A stretch of DNA of 64,000 bases from contig NZ_QTJP01000001.1 of the NCBI RefSeq assembly GCF_003391115.1, forward strand, positions 1,426,001 to 1,490,000, given 5' to 3'. Positions 63,299-64,000 of this stretch are shown here, piece after piece. This stretch comes from Sphingomonas crusticola. GTDB lineage: Bacteria; Pseudomonadota; Alphaproteobacteria; Sphingomonadales; Sphingomonadaceae. Each line of letters starts with the position of its first letter. Position 1 is the first letter of the stretch. Both the position numbers and the translations under genes were made by a program. The notes under the pieces were generated by a model, which saw only the letters and a program-made list of their open reading frames with translations, did not search any database and was not told the origin of the DNA.

Positions 63299-64000
63299 CT
63301 ATTCGCGCACGATCGTCCCACCTTTGATAACCAACCGCACATCACCGACCGCGGTCACGTCGCGCGTAGGATCCCCCGCCACCGCGACGATATCCGCCAG
63401 CAGACCCGGCCTGAGCGCCCCTACGTCGGTAAGATGAAAGATGCGGGCGTTACCGGAGGTGGCGGCAGTGAGCACCTGGATCGGCGTCATTCCCGCGCGC
63501 TGCATCAGCACCATCTCGCGGCTATTCTGGCCGTGCGTGAAGACGCCGACGTCGCCGCCGACGCACATCGCGACACCTGCGGCCAGTGCGAGCCGGAAAC
63601 TTTTGACATTCTCCTCGACGGCCGGCGGTGCCGGATCCTGTCCGTTCCAGCCACGATAACGCGACACCGCATCCGACGCCGCCAGTGTCGGGCAGAGCGC
63701 GATCCCCTTGTCATGCATCGCGCGGAAGATTTCGGCCGTGCCGCCATAACCATGCTCGATCGTATCGACGCCCGCGGCGATCGCGCGGCGCATGCCCTCG
63801 GCAGTGGCGGCATGCACCGCCGCCAGCCGACCCGCATCGTGGGCCGTGGCGGTGCCCGCGGTCAGTTCCGCCTGCGTTAGCGTCGCCCGGCTCGGTTCCT
63901 TCGGCATATAATGATAATCGGCATACATCTTCACCACGTCCGCGCCGGCGGCGATCTGATCGCGCGCGGCACGGACCATCTCCTCTACACCGCTCACCTC
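63299..64000 (-). CDS. Amidohydrolase family protein (5' end beyond window)
   Basis: The C-terminal 233 residues of a metal-dependent hydrolase of the imidazolonepropionase/prolidase-like group. Metal ligands appear as Lys in GADVVKMYADYHYMPKEPSR, His in AAVHAATAEGMRRAIAAGVD, His in TIEHGYGGTAEIF and Asp in MCVGGDVGVFTHGQNSREMV. The end (LRPGLLADIVAVAGDPTRDV) is the usual composite beta domain closing the barrel. The frame is open to the window end. The substrate cannot be told from this part. Confidence 0.88.
   Translation of the reverse strand, partial: EVSGVEEMVRAARDQIAAGADVVKMYADYHYMPKEPSRATLTQAELTAGTATAHDAGRLAAVHAATAEGMRRAIAAGVDTIEHGYGGTAEIFRAMHDKGIALCPTLAASDAVSRYRGWNGQDPAPPAVEENVKSFRLALAAGVAMCVGGDVGVFTHGQNSREMVLMQRAGMTPIQVLTAATSGNARIFHLTDVGALRPGLLADIVAVAGDPTRDVTAVGDVRLVIKGGTIVRE

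Overview
The window is high-GC, densely packed chromosomal DNA from an alphaproteobacterium, most likely a sphingomonad (Sphingomonadaceae). The strongest pointer is a sphingolipid-synthesis group (CerR-like reductase, dedicated acyl carrier protein, serine palmitoyltransferase) directly behind obgE-proB. The conserved orders cpoB-tilS-ftsH and proA-nadD-rsfS-rlmH-M23 peptidase-ctpA-dsbB-coq7 fit the same group. I see no rRNA, tRNA, CRISPR array, insertion sequence or prophage. Several palindromic intergenic repeats are present.

Layout. 1-5320: a RodZ-like protein (5' end outside the window), cpoB, tilS, ftsH and a small secreted protein whose signal-peptide codons contain the apparent ftsH terminator. 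5322-8582: a YeiH-type exporter divergent from a 14-helix MFS exporter, then a TonB-like protein. 8618-11724 (minus): a soluble PAS-PAS hybrid histidine kinase and a DUF3667 membrane protein. 11805-17869: the proA-to-coq7 housekeeping run, followed by two tandem paralogous secreted Cys-motif proteins. 18823-24925: rplU-rpmA, a GNAT enzyme, obgE-proB and the sphingolipid genes. 24962-29232 (minus): a DnaJ/CbpA-like cochaperone, a YihY membrane protein, fabI, a frameshifted DUF559 gene between two inverted palindromic repeats, and aroC. 29337-34801: a zinc metallopeptidase-like protein, then a three-gene locus (small secreted protein, Ala/Pro-rich lipoprotein, FhaC/ShlB-type outer-membrane transporter), a charged DUF6481 protein and a spermidine-synthase-like protein.

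34924-38923 (minus) is a tight run of accessory genes: a Sel1-like protein, a GST, tRNA hydroxylase trhO, a DUF72 protein and small membrane proteins. 39026-45951 (minus) holds an uncharacterised transglutaminase / circularly permuted ATP-grasp + alpha-E / transglutaminase-DUF2126 cassette, the best candidate for an undescribed biochemical system. 46059-48528 encodes glutathione-dependent formaldehyde oxidation (class III ADH, cupin, S-formylglutathione hydrolase), followed by an amino-acid permease.

50061-52194 is a modABC molybdate importer preceded by a perfect 12-bp-arm palindrome that looks like a ModE operator. A TauE/SafE-modE operon lies a few kb away at 54936-56479. The rest holds an S9 peptidase, a GFA-domain protein, a D-2-hydroxyacid dehydrogenase, an OmpR/PhoQ-like two-component pair opposite a Pro-rich anchored protein, a group of very small genes (60293-62350), an aspartyl/asparaginyl beta-hydroxylase and an amidohydrolase cut by the window end.

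All calls come from reading translations and motifs; no database search was run. Start sites were chosen from ribosome-binding sites, overlaps and signal peptides, and are inferences.
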